Assembly: GCF_016827595.1 (NCBI RefSeq)
Contig: NZ_JAECMS010000001.1
Location: 558,001-622,000, forward strand
Reading direction: 5' to 3'
From: Luteirhabdus pelagi
GTDB taxonomy: Bacteria; Bacteroidota; Bacteroidia; Flavobacteriales; Flavobacteriaceae
Length of the DNA stretch: 64,000 nucleotides
This document shows, in pieces, positions 1 to 10,345 of the stretch (its first letter is position 1; every line of letters begins with the position of its first letter). The position numbers were made by a program, and so were the translations under genes. The notes under the pieces are model-generated. The model saw only the letters and a list, made by a program, of their open reading frames with translations. It made no database searches and had not been told where the DNA came from.

Positions 1-53
1 TGGAGAAAGTATTTGTTTTCCGCCAAATTCTTTCAAAACGATCACAAAGAAAA

Positions 54-94
54 GGTTAACCACTGCTTTAAATTTTCAACCCCTATGGTTAACC
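54..94. terminator. Stem-loop after the HTH regulator gene
   Basis: A perfect 9-bp inverted repeat, GGTTAACCA at 54-62 and TGGTTAACC at 86-94, with a 23-nt loop lies just past the stop codon of the minus-strand gene ending at 98. There is no clear T-run on the minus side, so this may be a 3' end structure or a binding dyad (GGTTAACC is itself palindromic). Weak call. Confidence 0.3.
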
Positions 95-97
95 ATA

Positions 98-1222
98 CTA
101 TTTTTGATTCTTTTCGGAAGTGATGGAATCGGTCAGTTTATTTTTGTGGGCGAAGGCGATAAGCTGCTGTTTTCCGCCTGTTCCACTGATATTGAGGATT
201 TTCTTTATTTGATGAATATGTGTTTGAAATCCATCCAGACTGATGTTCATTTCCGCAGCAATTTCAGGATAAGATTTCTCCTTTCCATACACACCGAGAT
301 ATCCCAATACCTCCTTTTGACGATCGCTAAGTACTACTTTTGAACTTTCCTTCAGCTCAGTAAGCTCTTTTTTCATAGTTGCAATCGTATCTAAATGGCT
401 TTCGGAACTAAGCTTAACGCGTTTTAATTCTTCTGATAGCGCATTATTTTCTTTTGTCAATTTTATGGCAAGTGATTGCTGGGCTTCCGTTTCTGATAAA
501 AACTTCCAACTGTATAGTAAAATGGAGAATAGTAGAATAAATAGGAATTTAAAGGAAATAGCGGTGATACTGCCGGCCATGGCCCAAAATCGTTGGTCAA
601 TAACTTGAACAGCCCTGTCTTGTGGAATAATTCGATATGAAATGGCAATCAGTATCAATGCAAATAGTGAAAGCGTTGGCAGATACATAAATTTCATATT
701 TCGGTCTGCGAATGCCTTGTTCAGTTCACTTAGCAGCGCAAGCGCTACCAATACTGAAATGGGAATATCGATCAACCATATAAAATTGTTGCTAATTTCA
801 GCATTGTTATAGGAAGTTGCTATAAATACAAAAGCAATCATCCCCAAAACCGCGCAATAGATTCCTATAAATTCACGGGTGGTGAAACGCTGTACGGTTC
901 GAACCAAAATATTTCGAGGTCGGTTATGCTCGATAGAGGGTAAGGACAAAATAATGAAGAGTGAATTCGCTAGCGATATAAAGACACCCCAATAAATAAT
1001 AAGTTGAGAATGCTCAGGAACGTTCCAAACCGTTACCAGTAGGAAATTTACGAATGCTCCAATTCCCCAGGAAAATATAGCGAGGCCAAACCATTTAATT
1101 CCATCAATTGATTTCGCATCGACCGTTCGTCGCCCTTCTTTTTTAAAGATACGCTGTATGATAACTGCCGATAAGAGGCAAACAATAGCAGTAACCGAAT
1201 ATTCAATGGTGGAAAGCAACAT
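98..1222 (-). CDS. Membrane-anchored LuxR-type HTH regulator
   Basis: The protein has about seven hydrophobic segments in its first 240 residues, a charged region likely to form a coiled coil (roughly 245-295), and a C-terminal LuxR/GerE-like helix-turn-helix (about 300-365). The HTH begins at an LSDRQKEVLGYL-like helix, which is typical of the fold. The layout suggests a membrane sensor joined directly to a DNA-binding domain; ligand and target genes are unknown. An upstream GTG at 1234 could add four residues, but the ATG at 1222 is preferred because it directly precedes the first membrane helix. The gene lies about 37 bp downstream of the mutase gene on the same strand and may be co-transcribed with it. 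A link to the curli locus is possible but only speculation. Confidence 0.75.
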   Translation of the reverse strand: MLLSTIEYSVTAIVCLLSAVIIQRIFKKEGRRTVDAKSIDGIKWFGLAIFSWGIGAFVNFLLVTVWNVPEHSQLIIYWGVFISLANSLFIILSLPSIEHNRPRNILVRTVQRFTTREFIGIYCAVLGMIAFVFIATSYNNAEISNNFIWLIDIPISVLVALALLSELNKAFADRNMKFMYLPTLSLFALILIAISYRIIPQDRAVQVIDQRFWAMAGSITAISFKFLFILLFSILLYSWKFLSETEAQQSLAIKLTKENNALSEELKRVKLSSESHLDTIATMKKELTELKESSKVVLSDRQKEVLGYLGVYGKEKSYPEIAAEMNISLDGFQTHIHQIKKILNISGTGGKQQLIAFAHKNKLTDSITSEKNQK

Positions 1223-1259
1223 CGTGTTTTGCACTAAAGATATTGAAAAATACCTTCCA

Positions 1260-4200
1260 TTACATATTCCGACGGTACTGCCCTCCTACTTCAAATAAAG
1301 CTTCGGTAATCTGGCCTAAGGAGCAAACTTTAGTAGCCTCCATCAGCTTTTCAAACATGTTTTCATTCTGAATCGCGGCGTCTTGTACACTTTCCAGGGC
1401 TTCTTTCGCCCTACTCTTATAGGCTTTATGCAACTTCTGAAGGGTTTCAATCTGCGATTTCTTTTCTTCCTCTGTTGCTCGAATAACCTCTTTTGGCTGA
1501 ATCGTTGGCGAGCCTTTGCTGCTTAAGAAAGTATTCACTCCAATAATCGGATATTCACCTGTATGCTTTAAGGTTTCATAGTGAAGACTTTCCTCCTGAA
1601 TCTTACTGCGTTGGTACATGGTTTCCATCGCACCTAACACACCACCTCTTTCGGTAAGCCTATCGAATTCCTTCAATACGGCTTCTTCAACCAAATCGGT
1701 CAGTTCTTCAATAATAAAACTACCCTGAATTGGATTTTCATTCTTCGCCAGTCCGAGTTCTTTGTTGATAATCAACTGAATGGCCATCGCTCGGCGTACA
1801 CTTTCCTCTGTCGGTGTTGTAATCGCCTCATCATACGCATTGGTGTGAAGCGAATTGCAGTTATCGTAAATCGCATACAAGGCCTGAAGCGTAGTTCGGA
1901 TGTCGTTGAAATCGATTTCCTGTGCGTGAAGCGAACGACCAGAGGTTTGAATATGATATTTTAACATCTGAGCCCTAGAGTTCGCACCATATTTATCGCG
2001 CATGGCTTTCGACCAAATTTTTCGTGCTACGCGTCCGATAACCGAATATTCGGGATCAACTCCATTACTAAAAAAGAACGAAAGGTTTGGTCCGAATTTA
2101 TTGATATCCATTCCTCTGCTCAAGTAATACTCTACATAGGTAAAGCCATTGGCCAAGGTGAAGGCTAATTGCGTAATCGGGTTGGCGCCCGCTTCCGCAA
2201 TATGATAGCCACTAATGGATACGGAATAGAAATTCCGTACTTTCTGTTCAATAAAATATTCCTGCACATCACCCATCAATCGCAAGGCGAACTCTGTTGA
2301 GAAAATACAGGTATTCTGTGCTTGATCTTCCTTCAGGATATCGGCCTGTACCGTACCCCGAACCTGTTTCAAGGTTTCGGCTTTAATTTTCGCATACACT
2401 TCGGAAGGAAGCACCTGATCGCCGGTAACGCCGAGTAGCATCAACCCGAGACCATTGTTTCCTTCGGGCAATTCCCCAAGGTATTGTGGTCGTTCCAGAT
2501 CGTTTTCAGCATAGATTTCCTTGATTTTGTCTTCCACTTCATCCTCCAAACCGTTTTCCTTGATATACTTTTCACAGTTTTGGTCGATAGCAGCATTCAT
2601 AAAAAAGCCTAATAGCATCGGCGCCGGTCCGTTAATTGTCATACTAACGGATGTAAGCGGATCGCTAAGATCAAATCCAGAATACAGTTTTTTAGCATCA
2701 TCCAAACAGCAAATGCTTACGCCAGCATTTCCAATTTTTCCATAGATATCGGGACGATGATCCGGATCGTTACCATAAAGCGTTACACTGTCAAAAGCTG
2801 TTGAAAGTCGCTTAGCCGGCATGTCTAAACTAACATAGTGAAACCGTCGGTTGGTTCGTTCCGGTCCGCCTTCACCCGCAAACATACGAGTTGGATCTTC
2901 ACCTTGACGTTTGAAGGGATACAAGCCTGCGGTATATGGAAACTCACCGGGAACATTTTCCTGTAGGGTCCATTTCAGAATATCGCCCCAGCCTTGATAT
3001 TTAGGAAGGGAAACCTTTGGAATCTGACTATGGGAAAGCGATTCTGTATGGGTATCTATCTTGATTTCCTTATCGCGTACTTTGAAGGTATATACGGAAT
3101 CGTTATAGCGTTGCACTTTTTCGTCCCAACCGATAATAACCTCCCAGTTGTAGGGGTCGAGGTCCATTTTTACACGGTCGAATTCCTTTTTTAATAAGGA
3201 AAGTAATTCTTCGTTCTTTTCAGAACTGGCCGCTTCGAGACTCTCTTCATCGATACCATTTTGGGTTAGTGCTATTTTAGTATTCGAAACCGTTTCCATG
3301 GTTTTGAAGATACCGTACAGCTTTTGGGCCGTTTCGGCTTGTTCAGCAGCTTTTTTATCGTAGTGACGGTTATTTTCTGAAATTTCTGAAAGGTAACGTG
3401 TTCTTGCAGGAGGAATTACAAATACCTTTTCAGACATTTCGTCTGAAATGGTGTAGGTACTATTTAAATCTGTCTTTGTCTTTTCAGCAATAAGATCCAT
3501 CACCGACTTATACAGTTGGTTCATTCCAGGATCGTTAAATTGTGAAGCGATGGTTCCGAAGATAGGGAGGTCATCGTCTGAAGTCTCCCAAAGTTGATGA
3601 TTACGTTTATATTGTTTTTTTACATCACGAAGCGCATCCTTTGCACCGCGCTTATCGAATTTATTGATGGCAACAAGATCTGCAAAATCGAGCATATCGA
3701 TTTTTTCCAATTGTGTTGCGGCACCAAATTCAGGCGTCATAACATACAAGGAAACGTCGCTATGGTCCAGAATTTCGGTATCGCTTTGTCCGATACCTGA
3801 CGTTTCGAGAATAATTAGGTCATAATCGGCCGCCTTCAGCACTTCAACGGCTTCTTGAACGTGTTTCGAAAGCGCGAGGTTACTTTGTCGCGTAGCGAGG
3901 CTTCGCATATAAACTCTTGGAGAATTAATAGCGTTCATACGAATACGATCGCCTAGCAATGCACCACCTGTTTTTCTTTTTGAAGGGTCTACGGAGATCA
4001 GTCCGATGGTTTTTTCAGGAAAGTCGATTAAAAATCGTCTTACGAGCTCATCAACTAATGATGATTTACCAGCACCTCCTGTACCCGTGATACCAAGTAC
4101 GGGAATACTTTTCTTTTTGTTTTCATTATGTATTTTATCAAGCGCATCTTTTATCGTTTCAGGGAAATTTTCTGCAGCCGAGATCATTCGGGCGATGGCA

Positions 4201-4691
4201 TTAGGCCGTTTTTCCTTAAGTTGAGATACTTCACCGTTTACACCTTCACCTATAGGAAAGTCGGCCGTTTTCACCAAATCGTTGATCATTCCCTGAAGCC
4301 CCATTTCGCGTCCGTCATCGGGAGAATAGATTCGTGTTATTCCATACTTGTGTAATTCCTCAATCTCTTCCGGAAGAATGACGCCTCCTCCGCCACCAAA
4401 AATCTTGATATGACTAGCACCCTTTTCCTTAAGCAAATCATACATATATTTAAAATATTCATTATGACCGCCTTGATAGCTTGTCATTGCGATGGCATTA
4501 GCATCTTCTTGAATGGCTGTATTTACAACCTCTTCCACGCTTCGATCGTGACCGAGATGTATTACCTCAACTCCAGTTGCTTGAATAATTCGGCGCATAA
4601 TATTGATGGCGGCATCGTGGCCATCGAATAGTGATGCAGCAGTTACGATTCGCACTTTATTCGTAGGCTTATAGGGTGTTTCTTGCTTCAT
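1260..4691 (-). CDS. icmF: Fused isobutyryl-CoA mutase (IcmF)
   Basis: This is a 1143-aa fusion of three modules in the IcmF order. An N-terminal cobalamin-binding domain (about 10-140) has DGHDAA at 23-28. A MeaB-type chaperone GTPase follows, with P-loop GTGGAGKS at 203-210. The third module is the acyl-CoA mutase catalytic domain (about 560-1090). In methylmalonyl-CoA mutase the substrate carboxylate is held by a Tyr (RQYAG) and an Arg (MVRNT); here the aligned positions are Phe604 (RMFAG) and Gln792 (QAQNT). That is the pattern known for isobutyryl-CoA mutases. It should isomerise isobutyryl-CoA and n-butyryl-CoA using adenosylcobalamin, with the G domain handling cofactor loading. It runs divergently from the T9SS gene at 4849. 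Confidence 0.93.
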   Translation of the reverse strand: MKQETPYKPTNKVRIVTAASLFDGHDAAINIMRRIIQATGVEVIHLGHDRSVEEVVNTAIQEDANAIAMTSYQGGHNEYFKYMYDLLKEKGASHIKIFGGGGGVILPEEIEELHKYGITRIYSPDDGREMGLQGMINDLVKTADFPIGEGVNGEVSQLKEKRPNAIARMISAAENFPETIKDALDKIHNENKKKSIPVLGITGTGGAGKSSLVDELVRRFLIDFPEKTIGLISVDPSKRKTGGALLGDRIRMNAINSPRVYMRSLATRQSNLALSKHVQEAVEVLKAADYDLIILETSGIGQSDTEILDHSDVSLYVMTPEFGAATQLEKIDMLDFADLVAINKFDKRGAKDALRDVKKQYKRNHQLWETSDDDLPIFGTIASQFNDPGMNQLYKSVMDLIAEKTKTDLNSTYTISDEMSEKVFVIPPARTRYLSEISENNRHYDKKAAEQAETAQKLYGIFKTMETVSNTKIALTQNGIDEESLEAASSEKNEELLSLLKKEFDRVKMDLDPYNWEVIIGWDEKVQRYNDSVYTFKVRDKEIKIDTHTESLSHSQIPKVSLPKYQGWGDILKWTLQENVPGEFPYTAGLYPFKRQGEDPTRMFAGEGGPERTNRRFHYVSLDMPAKRLSTAFDSVTLYGNDPDHRPDIYGKIGNAGVSICCLDDAKKLYSGFDLSDPLTSVSMTINGPAPMLLGFFMNAAIDQNCEKYIKENGLEDEVEDKIKEIYAENDLERPQYLGELPEGNNGLGLMLLGVTGDQVLPSEVYAKIKAETLKQVRGTVQADILKEDQAQNTCIFSTEFALRLMGDVQEYFIEQKVRNFYSVSISGYHIAEAGANPITQLAFTLANGFTYVEYYLSRGMDINKFGPNLSFFFSNGVDPEYSVIGRVARKIWSKAMRDKYGANSRAQMLKYHIQTSGRSLHAQEIDFNDIRTTLQALYAIYDNCNSLHTNAYDEAITTPTEESVRRAMAIQLIINKELGLAKNENPIQGSFIIEELTDLVEEAVLKEFDRLTERGGVLGAMETMYQRSKIQEESLHYETLKHTGEYPIIGVNTFLSSKGSPTIQPKEVIRATEEEKKSQIETLQKLHKAYKSRAKEALESVQDAAIQNENMFEKLMEATKVCSLGQITEALFEVGGQYRRNM

Positions 4692-4800
4692 TTCAAAATA
4701 TATTCTAGGGATGCAAATTTACGGAAAAAGAGATGAAGTCCGATTAAACCTAAGAAATATCAATTTTAAAAAAAGATTTCATAGTTATGCTTATTATCCA

Positions 4801-4808
4801 TATTTTTG
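4801..4808 (+). promoter_or_regulatory. Putative -7 element (TAnnTTTG) for the T9SS cargo gene
   Basis: TATTTTTG matches the Bacteroidota -7 consensus TAnnTTTG, 41 bp before the ATG at 4849, which implies a leader of about 34 nt. No convincing -33 TTTG is seen at the right spacing. Confidence 0.45.
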
Positions 4809-4848
4809 TATATTGCATAGTCATATAATCAATAAAAAACTACTTATT

Positions 4849-5748
4849 ATGAGAAAATTTTACTTACTAGCAGTATTTGCGCTAGGTTTGGCATTTTCTG
4901 CCGAAGCACAATTCACAGATGATATCGAGGCATATTCTACTGGACCGTTGTTTACACCACGTTGGACAACTTGGACTGGGGATAATGATGGTGCTCAAAA
5001 TGCAATCGTATCTACAGACCAAGCATTATCTGGATCTCAATCTATTTTCATAGGGCCAAGTTCAGGTGGACAGGATGCTATCTTAGATTTCCAAGGTGCT
5101 GCTCCTAATGGTTCAGGTGTTTGGACTTCTTTATGGTGGATGTACGTGCCAACTGGTAACTCTGCTTATTTTAACGTTCAAGGTAACGTTACACCGAGTG
5201 CGAATGATAACCTTCAATTTCTTTCAGGCGACATTTACCTAAATGAAGCAAATGGAAATCCTGGCGGTGGAACAGACTCTAATGGAGGAGGTACTTTTAG
5301 CTTCCCTCATGACGCGTGGTTTACTGTTAAGATTGTTGTGGATACGGATGCTGAAACTTATCAGTTAACTGTAGATGGCAACGAAGTTCCTGAAGTTGGA
5401 TATAGCAACGCATCCGATGGATTCGCTGGTATCGACTTTTTCGCTGCTGAAGGCGTTACTACCTATTATGTAGATGATGTTCAGTTGGCAGAAGGAGAAC
5501 TTGGAGCTGACAGCTTCGCTTCTAATGTATTCAGCGTATATCCTAACCCAGTAAAAGACTTCTTGACAATTGAGTCTTCTGAGGTTGTTGATAATGTTGT
5601 TGTTTATGATGTACTTGGAAAAGCTGTTTTACAAGCTAGCCCAGACCGTATCTCTCCAAAAATCGATATGAGCGGACTTTCTTCTGGTGCCTATATGGTG
5701 AAGGTTACTATTGGAAATGCTTCTAAAACTATCAAAGTTCTTAAATAA
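4849..5748 (+). CDS. Secreted protein with LamG-like domain and T9SS sorting domain
   Basis: The start at 4849 gives a good signal peptide ending ...FSAEAQ; the longer reading frame from 4711 has no such start and is rejected. Residues from about 25 to 210 are Gly/Asn/Trp-rich beta-sandwich sequence like concanavalin A-like (LamG-type) domains. The last 75 residues are a type IX secretion type A sorting domain, with the hallmark FSVYPNPVKDFLTIES, a central VYDVLGK and a final MVKVTIGNASKTIKVLK-type strand. The protein is predicted to be exported by Sec, moved over the outer membrane by T9SS and released or surface-attached. Substrate unknown. A terminator follows. Confidence 0.85.
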   Translation: MRKFYLLAVFALGLAFSAEAQFTDDIEAYSTGPLFTPRWTTWTGDNDGAQNAIVSTDQALSGSQSIFIGPSSGGQDAILDFQGAAPNGSGVWTSLWWMYVPTGNSAYFNVQGNVTPSANDNLQFLSGDIYLNEANGNPGGGTDSNGGGTFSFPHDAWFTVKIVVDTDAETYQLTVDGNEVPEVGYSNASDGFAGIDFFAAEGVTTYYVDDVQLAEGELGADSFASNVFSVYPNPVKDFLTIESSEVVDNVVVYDVLGKAVLQASPDRISPKIDMSGLSSGAYMVKVTIGNASKTIKVLK

Positions 5749-5770
5749 GAGATACTTTTTATTTTATTGG

Positions 5771-5800
5771 AAAGGCCCTTCATTTAGAAGGGCTTTTCTT
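5771..5800 (+). terminator. Rho-independent terminator
   Basis: GCCCTTC (5775-5781) pairs with GAAGGGC (5787-5793) around a 5-nt loop. It is preceded by AAA and followed by TTTTCTT. It ends the T9SS cargo gene. Confidence 0.8.
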
Positions 5801-5826
5801 ATTTTTAAAACATAAACTTTTCCACG

Positions 5827-6534
5827 ATGAAACGAATTACTATCCTTTTTCTGTCTATTTCACTTTTCTCGTGCACCGAACTTCAGCAAGTAGTGAACAA
5901 CCTCCCGAATACTGGCGGAATCGGAACGGACCCTACGATGATTGCAAATGGTTTACGGCAAGCCCTTGATTTCGGAATCGACAAACAAGTGTCTAAGCTC
6001 ACGAAGACAGATGGCTTCTATAAAAACCAATTAGTTAAAATTCTTCTACCTGAAGAACTTCAAAAAGTAGATCGAGCTTTACGTGATATCGGACTGGCGA
6101 GTTTAGCTGATGAGGGCCTAAAATTAATGAACCGAGCAGCAGAAGATGCCGTAAAGGAAGCAACACCCATATTTGTTGCAGCTGTAAAGGATATTACCTT
6201 CAATGATGCTAAGAATATTTTATTAGGGCCAAACAACGCAGCCACTAGCTACTTGGAAAACAAAACTGACAATGCTCTCTACGCAAAATTTAATCCCGTT
6301 ATCCAAAATTCATTTTCAAAAGTTGGCGCCGATCAAATCTGGACAGAGATTATTAGTAGGTATAACGCTATTCCATTTGTAAATCAAGTAAATCCAGATT
6401 TAACAGACTATGTCACTAACCAAGCACTTAAAGGTGTTTATACAATGATCGCTGTTGAAGAAAAACGTATCCGTGATAATATTTCCGCACGCACCACACC
6501 CCTTCTTAAACAAGTCTTTGCGCTACAAGACTAA
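5827..6534 (+). CDS. DUF4197 lipoprotein
   Basis: The 235-aa protein starts with a short lipoprotein signal (lipobox LFSC, Cys16), then a Thr/Gly linker and an all-helical body that matches the DUF4197 pattern: GLRQALDFGIDKQV, LPEELQKVDRALRDIG, and a closing KGVYTMIAVEEKRIR-type helix. DUF4197 proteins are periplasm-facing lipoproteins of unknown role, common in Bacteroidota and Proteobacteria. It has no obvious functional link to its neighbours and is probably a single-gene unit just after the upstream terminator. Confidence 0.85.
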   Translation: MKRITILFLSISLFSCTELQQVVNNLPNTGGIGTDPTMIANGLRQALDFGIDKQVSKLTKTDGFYKNQLVKILLPEELQKVDRALRDIGLASLADEGLKLMNRAAEDAVKEATPIFVAAVKDITFNDAKNILLGPNNAATSYLENKTDNALYAKFNPVIQNSFSKVGADQIWTEIISRYNAIPFVNQVNPDLTDYVTNQALKGVYTMIAVEEKRIRDNISARTTPLLKQVFALQD

Positions 6535-6629
6535 AATTTTTATAGGTTTTTAGGGATTAACACCCTTTACTATCAATAGATTATGATTGTATTAACCAAA
6601 TGTTAGGACAATACTAAGCATATGTCCAT

Positions 6630-6637
6630 TACTTTTG
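6630..6637 (+). promoter_or_regulatory. Putative -7 element for the Lacal_2735-type gene
   Basis: TACTTTTG fits TAnnTTTG and lies 25 bp before the ATG at 6662, giving a short leader of about 18 nt. Confidence 0.45.
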
Positions 6638-6661
6638 TAAATGGACTAATGCTAAAGGATT

Positions 6662-6847
6662 ATGTTTGAATTATTTCACAAGAAAACAAAATTCGAAAAA
6701 TTAAAGGCTAAATATTCGCAACTGATGCGTAGATCGTTCAATTTAGCGATAACGGACAAAAAAGAAAGTGATCGAATACATGAAGAAGCGAAAAAAGTCT
6801 TTGAAGATATAAAAGCCTTTTCCGAACTTGAGAAATCAAGTGCGTAA
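6662..6847 (+). CDS. Lacal_2735-type small protein
   Basis: A 61-aa, strongly charged helical protein with start MFELFHKKTKFEKLKAKY and a second helix rich in Lys/Glu. It resembles the flavobacterial Lacal_2735 family of small cytosolic proteins of unknown role. It has its own -7 element upstream and overlaps the convergent gene at 6836 by 12 bp at the 3' ends. Confidence 0.75.
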   Translation: MFELFHKKTKFEKLKAKYSQLMRRSFNLAITDKKESDRIHEEAKKVFEDIKAFSELEKSSA

Positions 6848-7618
6848 TTTCTTTTGTAACGTCCAAAAGTAGTCGAAAGCTTTACGTAACCGACTACCAT
6901 ACCAACTAAAATACTCTCCGTCCACCAAAGCTACTTTTCTATCAATTTTAGACTCTAGATCTATTTTATCCTGCACTTTGAAAGGATAGGGCTCTGTAGA
7001 AAGTAATACAATATCTGCCTGCCGTAAACAATGTGTGGAAATTTCAGGATATCGATGTGCAAGAATGATGTTATCAAATTTGTTTAGCTGAAGTAAATAA
7101 TCTATAAAAGTGTCTTTTCCTGCAGCCATATATGGCTTTTTCCAGATAAGGTATGCTACTTTTAGGGTTGAAAAATTTTTCATCTTTAAAGTAAAATTTG
7201 CTACCACTGATTGAATAGTTTCGCGAATGCTTGAAGCTTCACTTTGCCTAGAAAATAAAGTGCCAAATACATCTATCATTTCTAAACAGTCGGCTATTGA
7301 AGCAATATCGCTTACATATACGGGAGCTATTGCATCGCAGGATTCAACTATTTCCTCTGTGTTTTCTTCCTTATTGGCAATGATTATATCTGGTGATAAG
7401 GCTTTGATTTTTTCAACCGAAATAATCTTGGTTCCACCAACGACAGTCTTTAACCTCCGAAGATTATGTGGGTGTACGCAAAATTTGGTCACTCCCACCA
7501 ACTGGTCTTCAAGGCCTAAATCTACCACAAGCTCGGTAATAGATGGCACCAAAGAAACGATTCGTAGTGGCGGTTTGGAAATAGTTATCGGCCTTCCTAG
7601 TTGGTCCTTATAAAGCAT
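6836..7618 (-). CDS. BtuF-like helical-backbone metal/cobalamin receptor
   Basis: The 260-aa protein shows the class III substrate-binding fold signature: [20 protein letters not shown] near the N-terminus, then [15 protein letters not shown], a long backbone helix, and a second lobe. This is the family of BtuF and iron-siderophore binding proteins. There is no signal peptide or lipobox, so the protein appears cytosolic or is exported differently, which is unusual for a transport receptor but recurs in Bacteroidota homologues. It overlaps pyrF by 11 bp, so translation is probably coupled. A link to the B12-dependent IcmF is attractive but unproven. Confidence 0.75.
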   Translation of the reverse strand: MLYKDQLGRPITISKPPLRIVSLVPSITELVVDLGLEDQLVGVTKFCVHPHNLRRLKTVVGGTKIISVEKIKALSPDIIIANKEENTEEIVESCDAIAPVYVSDIASIADCLEMIDVFGTLFSRQSEASSIRETIQSVVANFTLKMKNFSTLKVAYLIWKKPYMAAGKDTFIDYLLQLNKFDNIILAHRYPEISTHCLRQADIVLLSTEPYPFKVQDKIDLESKIDRKVALVDGEYFSWYGSRLRKAFDYFWTLQKKLRT

Positions 7619-8420
7619 TTAGAAAAGGCTTCATTTGCTGTTGTAGCTTTTGAGCTTCTATTCTTGAAGCAGTGGCAAAATCCTTATCATTCGCAGCATA
7701 AATTATACCGCGTGAAGAATTTATGAGCAAGCCAATTTCTTTGTTTAGACCATATTTACAAACGTCCTCTAAACTTCCTCCTTGAGCCCCCACTCCTGGT
7801 ACTAATAAAAAGCTGTCGGGCACAATATTTCTAATCTTTTTGAAATAGGAAGGTTTGGTAGCGCCAACCACATACATCAATTGCTCTGAATTGGCATAGG
7901 ATTGTGAAACTTCTAGCACTCTTTCGTACAATTCTGGAGCATCACCAGTTTGAAAATCGGATGATCCGGCATTCGATGTTAGCGCTAGTAAAATTGTAAA
8001 CTTATCCTTGAATGCAAGGAAAGGCTCCACTGAATCTCGCCCCATATACGGTGCTACTGTAATAGAATCGAATCCTAAGTCATCAAAAAAGGCTGTTGCG
8101 TAACGGGAAGCCGTATTTCCAATATCGCCGCGTTTCGCATCCGCTATTGTAAAGATTTCCGGATGGTGTTTACTGAGATAGTGAATTGTCTTTTGTAACG
8201 CCTGCCAACCTTTTACCCCATATGCTTCATAGAAAGCTATATTCGGTTTGTAAGCAACTGTAAATTCATGTGTGGCATCGATGATTGCTTTATTAAAACT
8301 AAAGATAGGATCTTCTTCCTCTAGCAGATGAGAAGGAATTTTTGCTAGGTCGACATCCAATCCTATGCATAAAAAGGATTCTTTACGTTTAATTTCTGAA
8401 ATCAGGGAATTTCGATTCAT
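7608..8420 (-). CDS. pyrF: Orotidine 5'-phosphate decarboxylase (long bacterial type)
   Basis: This enzyme converts OMP to UMP in the last step of de novo pyrimidine synthesis. The sequence shows the long (about 270-aa) PyrF form: [11 protein letters not shown] near the start, [15 protein letters not shown] with the catalytic D-x-K-x-x-D residues, and PGVGAQGG near the end. A GTG at 8435 would add five residues and overlap prfA. The ATG at 8420 sits 1 nt after the prfA stop and aligns with typical family starts, so it is preferred. It belongs to a prfA-pyrF-btuF-like operon. Confidence 0.93.
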   Translation of the reverse strand: MNRNSLISEIKRKESFLCIGLDVDLAKIPSHLLEEEDPIFSFNKAIIDATHEFTVAYKPNIAFYEAYGVKGWQALQKTIHYLSKHHPEIFTIADAKRGDIGNTASRYATAFFDDLGFDSITVAPYMGRDSVEPFLAFKDKFTILLALTSNAGSSDFQTGDAPELYERVLEVSQSYANSEQLMYVVGATKPSYFKKIRNIVPDSFLLVPGVGAQGGSLEDVCKYGLNKEIGLLINSSRGIIYAANDKDFATASRIEAQKLQQQMKPFLNAL

Positions 8421-8421
8421 A

Positions 8422-9498
8422 TTAGAAAGTTTCACCTGCTTCTTTCAACTTTTCAGTATTGCTTACTAGCTGCAATTCGTCAATTATTTTCTGGATATCA
8501 CCATCAATAATATTACTTAGATCGTAAAGCGTTAGGTTAATTCGATGATCGGTTACCCTCCCCTGTGGATAGTTATACGTTCTAATCTTCGCGCTTCGGT
8601 CGCCACTTGTAACCATACTACCTCTCTTTTCTGCATCCTCGGCCTGCTTTTTAGCCAATTCTAGATCGTATAAACGGGAACGTAGTACTTTAAATGCTTT
8701 TTCTTTATTCTTATGCTGCGACTTCTGGTCTTGACACTGAGCTACCAATCCGGTAGGCTCGTGGGTTAGTCGCACCGCAGAATAGGTAGTGTTTACAGAC
8801 TGCCCACCTGGTCCTGAAGAACAGAAATAGTCGATACGCACATCCTTGGGATCAATCTCGATATCGAATTCCTCTGCTTCGGGAAATACCATGACAGTAG
8901 CGGCACTGGTATGTACTCTTCCCTGGGTTTCTGTTTGCGGCACTCGTTGCACACGGTGTACCCCAGCTTCAAACTTTAGAATACCATAAACATCATCGCC
9001 TTCTACCTCAAACTGTATCTCTTTAAATCCACCGCTAGTACCTTCACTATAATCTACGGTATTTACCTTCCAACCTTTGCTTTCGCAATATTTGCTATAC
9101 ATTCGGTATAGGTCTCCCGCAAAAATACTTGCCTCATCGCCACCTGTACCGGCACGGATCTCCATCACTGCATTTTTGGCATCTTCAGGGTCTTTGGGAA
9201 TAAGAAGGAATTTGATCTCCTCTTCGAGTTTAGGAAGTTTCTCCTTGGCTTCTTCCATCTGCATTTTAGCCATCTCAATCATCTCATCGTCGCCACTTTC
9301 CTTGATGATTTCCTCGGCCTCATCGATGCGATTTTGAATGGTAAGGTACTCTTCCCGTTTATCCATCATAACGCGAAGGTCTTTGTATTCCTTATTTAGT
9401 TGAATGTAGCGTTTTTGGTCGCTGATAATTTCTGGTTGAATAATAAGGTCGCTTACCTCATCGAACCGTTGTTTTACTATTTGAAGTTTTTCTAACAT
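8422..9498 (-). CDS. prfA: Peptide chain release factor 1
   Basis: The 358-aa protein carries the GGQ peptidyl-tRNA hydrolysis motif at 231-233 and a PxT-type codon-recognition tripeptide (PQT, 187-189), which marks RF1 (UAA/UAG) rather than RF2 (SPF). The N-terminal helical domain (1-100) and the GTGGDEAS loop that precedes the core are also present. Length is normal. It is the first gene of a three-gene operon with pyrF and the BtuF-like gene. Confidence 0.95.
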   Translation of the reverse strand: MLEKLQIVKQRFDEVSDLIIQPEIISDQKRYIQLNKEYKDLRVMMDKREEYLTIQNRIDEAEEIIKESGDDEMIEMAKMQMEEAKEKLPKLEEEIKFLLIPKDPEDAKNAVMEIRAGTGGDEASIFAGDLYRMYSKYCESKGWKVNTVDYSEGTSGGFKEIQFEVEGDDVYGILKFEAGVHRVQRVPQTETQGRVHTSAATVMVFPEAEEFDIEIDPKDVRIDYFCSSGPGGQSVNTTYSAVRLTHEPTGLVAQCQDQKSQHKNKEKAFKVLRSRLYDLELAKKQAEDAEKRGSMVTSGDRSAKIRTYNYPQGRVTDHRINLTLYDLSNIIDGDIQKIIDELQLVSNTEKLKEAGETF

Positions 9499-9571
9499 AG
9501 GTATATTAATCGTACAAATTTAGAATAAAATAGCAAAACGAGCGACTAGAATTGTTGGTATCTAGGAGGAA

Positions 9572-10303
9572 TTATAAGAGATACTCTTTTTCTTTCATCG
9601 CTTTACCCAAGGCCTTATCTTCTACCGTATTTAAACCGAAGCGGACCATAAGGACTAAGGCCAATAAATAGAAAATTCGTTCTGGAAAGAACGCAGCTTC
9701 AGCTCCATAGTAATAAGCTGCTAATCCAAAGCAATCGGAAAGCACAAAACTAAAAGCCATTAGCAGGTAATACAAGGACGTATTCCCTTCATATAAATCG
9801 TTAAAAAGAAACCCAATGATTCCTAAAACCAACAGCATTCCACCCTGAATAAAGAAGAGGTTATATTGAAGCTCGTTATTTAATTGTGCCATCACAATAT
9901 CCGAGAGATAATAAACATTAAAAATATTTAAGAGAACTAAAACCAACCCTATTCCGATTAAGGCAGGCGTAGACTTTTTCAATTTAAGAGAAGGCGCAAT
10001 AGCCAAGCACAACACGCCATAGGAAAGAATTGTAAAAATAAAGGAGGCGGTCTTATTTAGGCTGGCCTCATATTGAATGATAAAAACATCTCGGAACAGG
10101 AAAAATACGAAAGCAAGAAATAGTGATGTCTTCCAAAAACCTTGGTGGTTCATGAAATAAGCAAAGAAGATAAATGTCGACAATAGCCGAATTACTCGAC
10201 TTGTATCCATCGACGTAAATTGGATAACGAGAATATTAAGAATGATTAGCGCAGCACATAACCACAGCAGCAGATATTTTCTGCCCTTCAAATTGAGAAG
10301 CAT
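9572..10303 (-). CDS. Multi-pass membrane protein, possibly YhhN-like
   Basis: A 243-aa protein with seven or eight hydrophobic helices evenly spread along its length and short polar loops. The topology and size recall the YhhN (lysoplasmalogenase) family, but I do not see a decisive motif, so the family is only a suggestion. It stands between purM and prfA on the same strand with gaps of 42 bp and 73 bp, so it could be read from the purM promoter. Confidence 0.6.
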   Translation of the reverse strand: MLLNLKGRKYLLLWLCAALIILNILVIQFTSMDTSRVIRLLSTFIFFAYFMNHQGFWKTSLFLAFVFFLFRDVFIIQYEASLNKTASFIFTILSYGVLCLAIAPSLKLKKSTPALIGIGLVLVLLNIFNVYYLSDIVMAQLNNELQYNLFFIQGGMLLVLGIIGFLFNDLYEGNTSLYYLLMAFSFVLSDCFGLAAYYYGAEAAFFPERIFYLLALVLMVRFGLNTVEDKALGKAMKEKEYLL

Positions 10304-10345
10304 AGTAATTTAATTTTAAAAGGGGAAAGGTCTGCTACCTAAAAA

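Noticed and set aside
98-1222. LuxR-type membrane regulator as the dedicated curli regulator (CsgD equivalent)
   Set aside because: It is 10 kb from the locus and separated by housekeeping genes; no TACGT-N6-ACGTA dyad was seen near it, so the link stays unproven.
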